DNA of 64,000 nt from Epiperipatus broadwayi (lineage: Eukaryota > Onychophora > Udeonychophora > Euonychophora > Peripatidae). Location: the NCBI GenBank assembly GCA_028023455.1, contig JAQFVV010006427.1:62001-126000 (forward strand), read 5' to 3'. Shown here one piece after another: positions 61,601 to 64,000 of the stretch. The translations under genes and the position numbers were made by a program. Within the stretch, counting starts at the first letter, position 1. Each line of letters starts with the position of its first letter. The notes under the pieces are model-generated. The model saw only the letters and a program-made list of their open reading frames with translations. It was not told the DNA's origin and did not search any database.

Positions 61601-64000
61601 TTTATCTTCCTATCAGAGTTCGTAGTAGGTTTCTTTCTCTTCGAGCATCGCAAATATACAAATTTCCACATACATACAATTTTATTTTAAAATTCAAAAT
61701 CAAACTATTATTTCTATAATGTTAATTAATTATGTATTTTGTTTTCCCTATCCTATCTAAACCTTAATGTTTAACTTAGATTAGTAAAGAAAATAATTCA
61801 AACCATAATCCTATTTTTCTGGGTAAATCTTGGTTAGTCCCATATATTTTTTTTCTTCTTTTGTCGATGTTCTCCTTTATGCTTATAAAGTTTTAAATAA
61901 ATTAGTTCTTTAATAAACTGTTTAGTGTCTTTAGTTTTAGTGTTTAATCCAAAATTTTAGAAAACTTTTATTTAGTTATCCCAAGCTTTTATGTTCTGGC
62001 AATATTACCTCCGTGTGTGCTCTTTATTTCTAGTTAAACTACAATTATTTAATAATTACAGTACCAATTGCTTTTCCATGGATCCTATTTTTATTTCTCT
62101 TCTGTATTTTTTTCTTTAGGCAAGGTTTCCTTGGTAAACTTTACTTGCATTCTTATTTTATATACCTACTTTGTCTTTACTATTTTTTAGGTATTTTCTC
62201 AAGTCTCTCAAAGAAAGCAATTCAAACTATTTCAATATTAAAATTTCTTTTGTCCTTTATTCTTATACGAATAATACTTATTTTTATTTTCCATTATCTT
62301 CATTAACTGCCAATGTCCTTTCATGATTTTATACAGAAACGCTTCAGTGATCTATATAAATTATATCAAGAATAATATTAACATATTTGGAACATTATAA
62401 AATTTACAACTTGATTTTAAGAATCTATCCATTTTCTGTTGAAAACTCCGATTATATTTCGATAGAATCCACTGGCAGGTTACTGTAAAGTTAGTGAAAC
62501 ATTACTATGAAAAATTTTTTTAAAATTTTATTCTAAGTTCTCTTCGGATGTTTTTAAATTGTCAGTTGGTTTCTTTCAAAGATATTATTAAAATTATAAT
62601 AAAATTGACTAATAAATTGAAGAAAAAAAAATTTAGAGAGCAAAATTTTCTCTGCTCTGAGTCAACAATTTTTGTTCTCCCCTGTTTATACAATTAGTTG
62701 AGCGCGATTTTGGTTGTCTGCCAAGATCTATTTTTTTTATTGGTCAATCCCTACTTGGATTTATAAACAATTTCTAAAGTTTTAAAATCATGACGTAATA
62801 GACTTAAATGTTAACTCATTATTATTTTTAAATCAATTATTATCTATTACAATTTAACTACCTTTAAAACAATTTTGAAACAATAATTAATAAAGGTGTA
62901 TACTACTTATTTTTATTATGATGTGTGACAATTCCATCCACTTCTATAATATACTATTTAAATATTTTAATTATCAGTATTAATTTAAACCGGTGCTTAT
63001 ACATAGAATATTTCAGACCGTCACGTAGTCATTTCCGGTGTTTAGTCTAATTTTATCTGTCTTAATAAATTTGCTACTTATATTATATAAAATAATTATA
63101 TAAAATTTTGAAAAACAATTTAGAAAAATATAGAATTTGATACAATTCTCACCATCACAATATTTATTATTAAATATATCATATTAATCTTTTACTGCTT
63201 AATATAGTCTATAATTTTAAGTACTATATAATATTAATTTTAAAATTTTTTAGTAATTGACCATTTATAACTATCATTGACCTATAGAAAAGGGCACAAT
63301 ATATATGTTACAATTCTTAATATTGTGATGATGCTTAATATGATGTAGTTTTGATTCAGAACCAATGAAAGATGTCTGATTTGTTGTGTTTAAAACTTTA
63401 TTAATAGATGGTTTATTAATTATTGTTTTTTTAATTATGCTGTTTTCAATATGGATACTCAAGTTAAAATTAATACCTTCTTATTACTTGATACATTTAT
63501 ATCAAGATGCTTATAATTCATATTTAAATCTAAGATTTAGTAATATAGAGTCATCTTGGTTACATAAACAGAACTGTTATTGGTGCAATGTGTATTACTC
63601 ACTTTTACCATAAAAAGTTTTAAAATTTTCTAACAAACGTGCTCTCAAAAACTATAGAAAATCATGAGAGAACATTAGTTATTACTTTGAAAGATGATTT
63701 GTTCATGTATTACTAAATAAATAAAAAATATTCGATACTTTGCTTTGGCTTTCTTCATGTTGTTAATATTTAAAAAAAAAGGAAACAAATGATCACTCAT
63801 ATTTTATTTTAATAAAATAAGAAATAAAAAATTCTTTATAGGGTCATAAAGAAAGAACAAATCTATAATATGAACAAACTTTCATCCTAAGTATAGCATT
63901 TCTTAACCAGATAGTTCAAAGTAACATTTTTTTGTTCATAAGTATATTCAGACAACAAAAAATATAAGTTCAAGGATCTAAAATCTAAGTCATAAAAATG
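58621..64000. other. AT-rich sequence, no gene seen
   Basis: Frames at 59478-59808 and 63386-63613 (60-75 codons) are hydrophobic and chance-like. The patch at 60840-61140 is less AT-rich, with stops in all frames. No RNA gene or repeat unit could be supported. Confidence 0.45.

Overview
This window is invertebrate nuclear DNA. It is very AT-rich (roughly three quarters or more A+T by eye) with long A/T runs and microsatellites. There are no operons, ribosome-binding sites or compact genes. Apart from decayed retroelement frames, almost no open frame exceeds 100 codons. Its content is layered transposable elements: LTR retrotransposons with tRNA-Lys-type primer sites, LINE remnants, a tRNA-derived SINE, foldback elements and MITEs. 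The species cannot be named from the sequence.

Region by region. (1) 1-9598: an LTR retrotransposon (E1), cut by the window start, with a near-perfect Lys primer site at 365 and a frameshifted coiled-coil gag-like ORF (1312-3220). A foldback array of 337-nt units (5987-7183) lies inside it. (2) 9.6-14.4 kb: a LINE reverse-transcriptase tail (9803-10320), two foldback elements (10681-11043, 11985-12727) and a SINE (14243-14347). (3) 16.2-27.4 kb: a block of AT-rich repeats on both strands. It carries an antisense relic of an LTR, a 400-nt-unit element with hammerhead ribozymes (19041-19771), a MITE (20184-20386) and LTR element A (21785-26540, two 2.1 kb LTRs around only 0.54 kb). (4) 27.4-37.2 kb: AT-rich sequence with LINE relics, a few decayed frames and one possible host exon (32775-32847). 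(5) 37.2-50.6 kb: nested elements. An antisense gag-only LTR element (C) has one LTR split at 41598/48891 by a second gag-only LTR element (B, 41599-48890) and again by a foldback array of 345-nt units (49415-50302). (6) 50.6-64 kb: AT-rich sequence with a plausible last exon of a minus-strand gene (53231-53310) and one MITE (55667-55845).

Main points. The 19.0-19.8 kb element carries three copies of a type I hammerhead ribozyme spaced exactly 400 nt apart in its direct repeat. This matches the architecture of metazoan retrozymes, which make small circular RNAs. Two other arrays (337 and 345 nt units) share the direct-plus-inverted layout and 13-14 bp target duplications, but show no hammerhead. 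The LTR elements form a group: Lys-like primer sites, LTRs that begin with a hairpin, LTR-borne short reading frames ending at splice donors, gag but no pol. They are probably non-autonomous and need pol from elsewhere. One internal module is shared between families A and B, which suggests module exchange.
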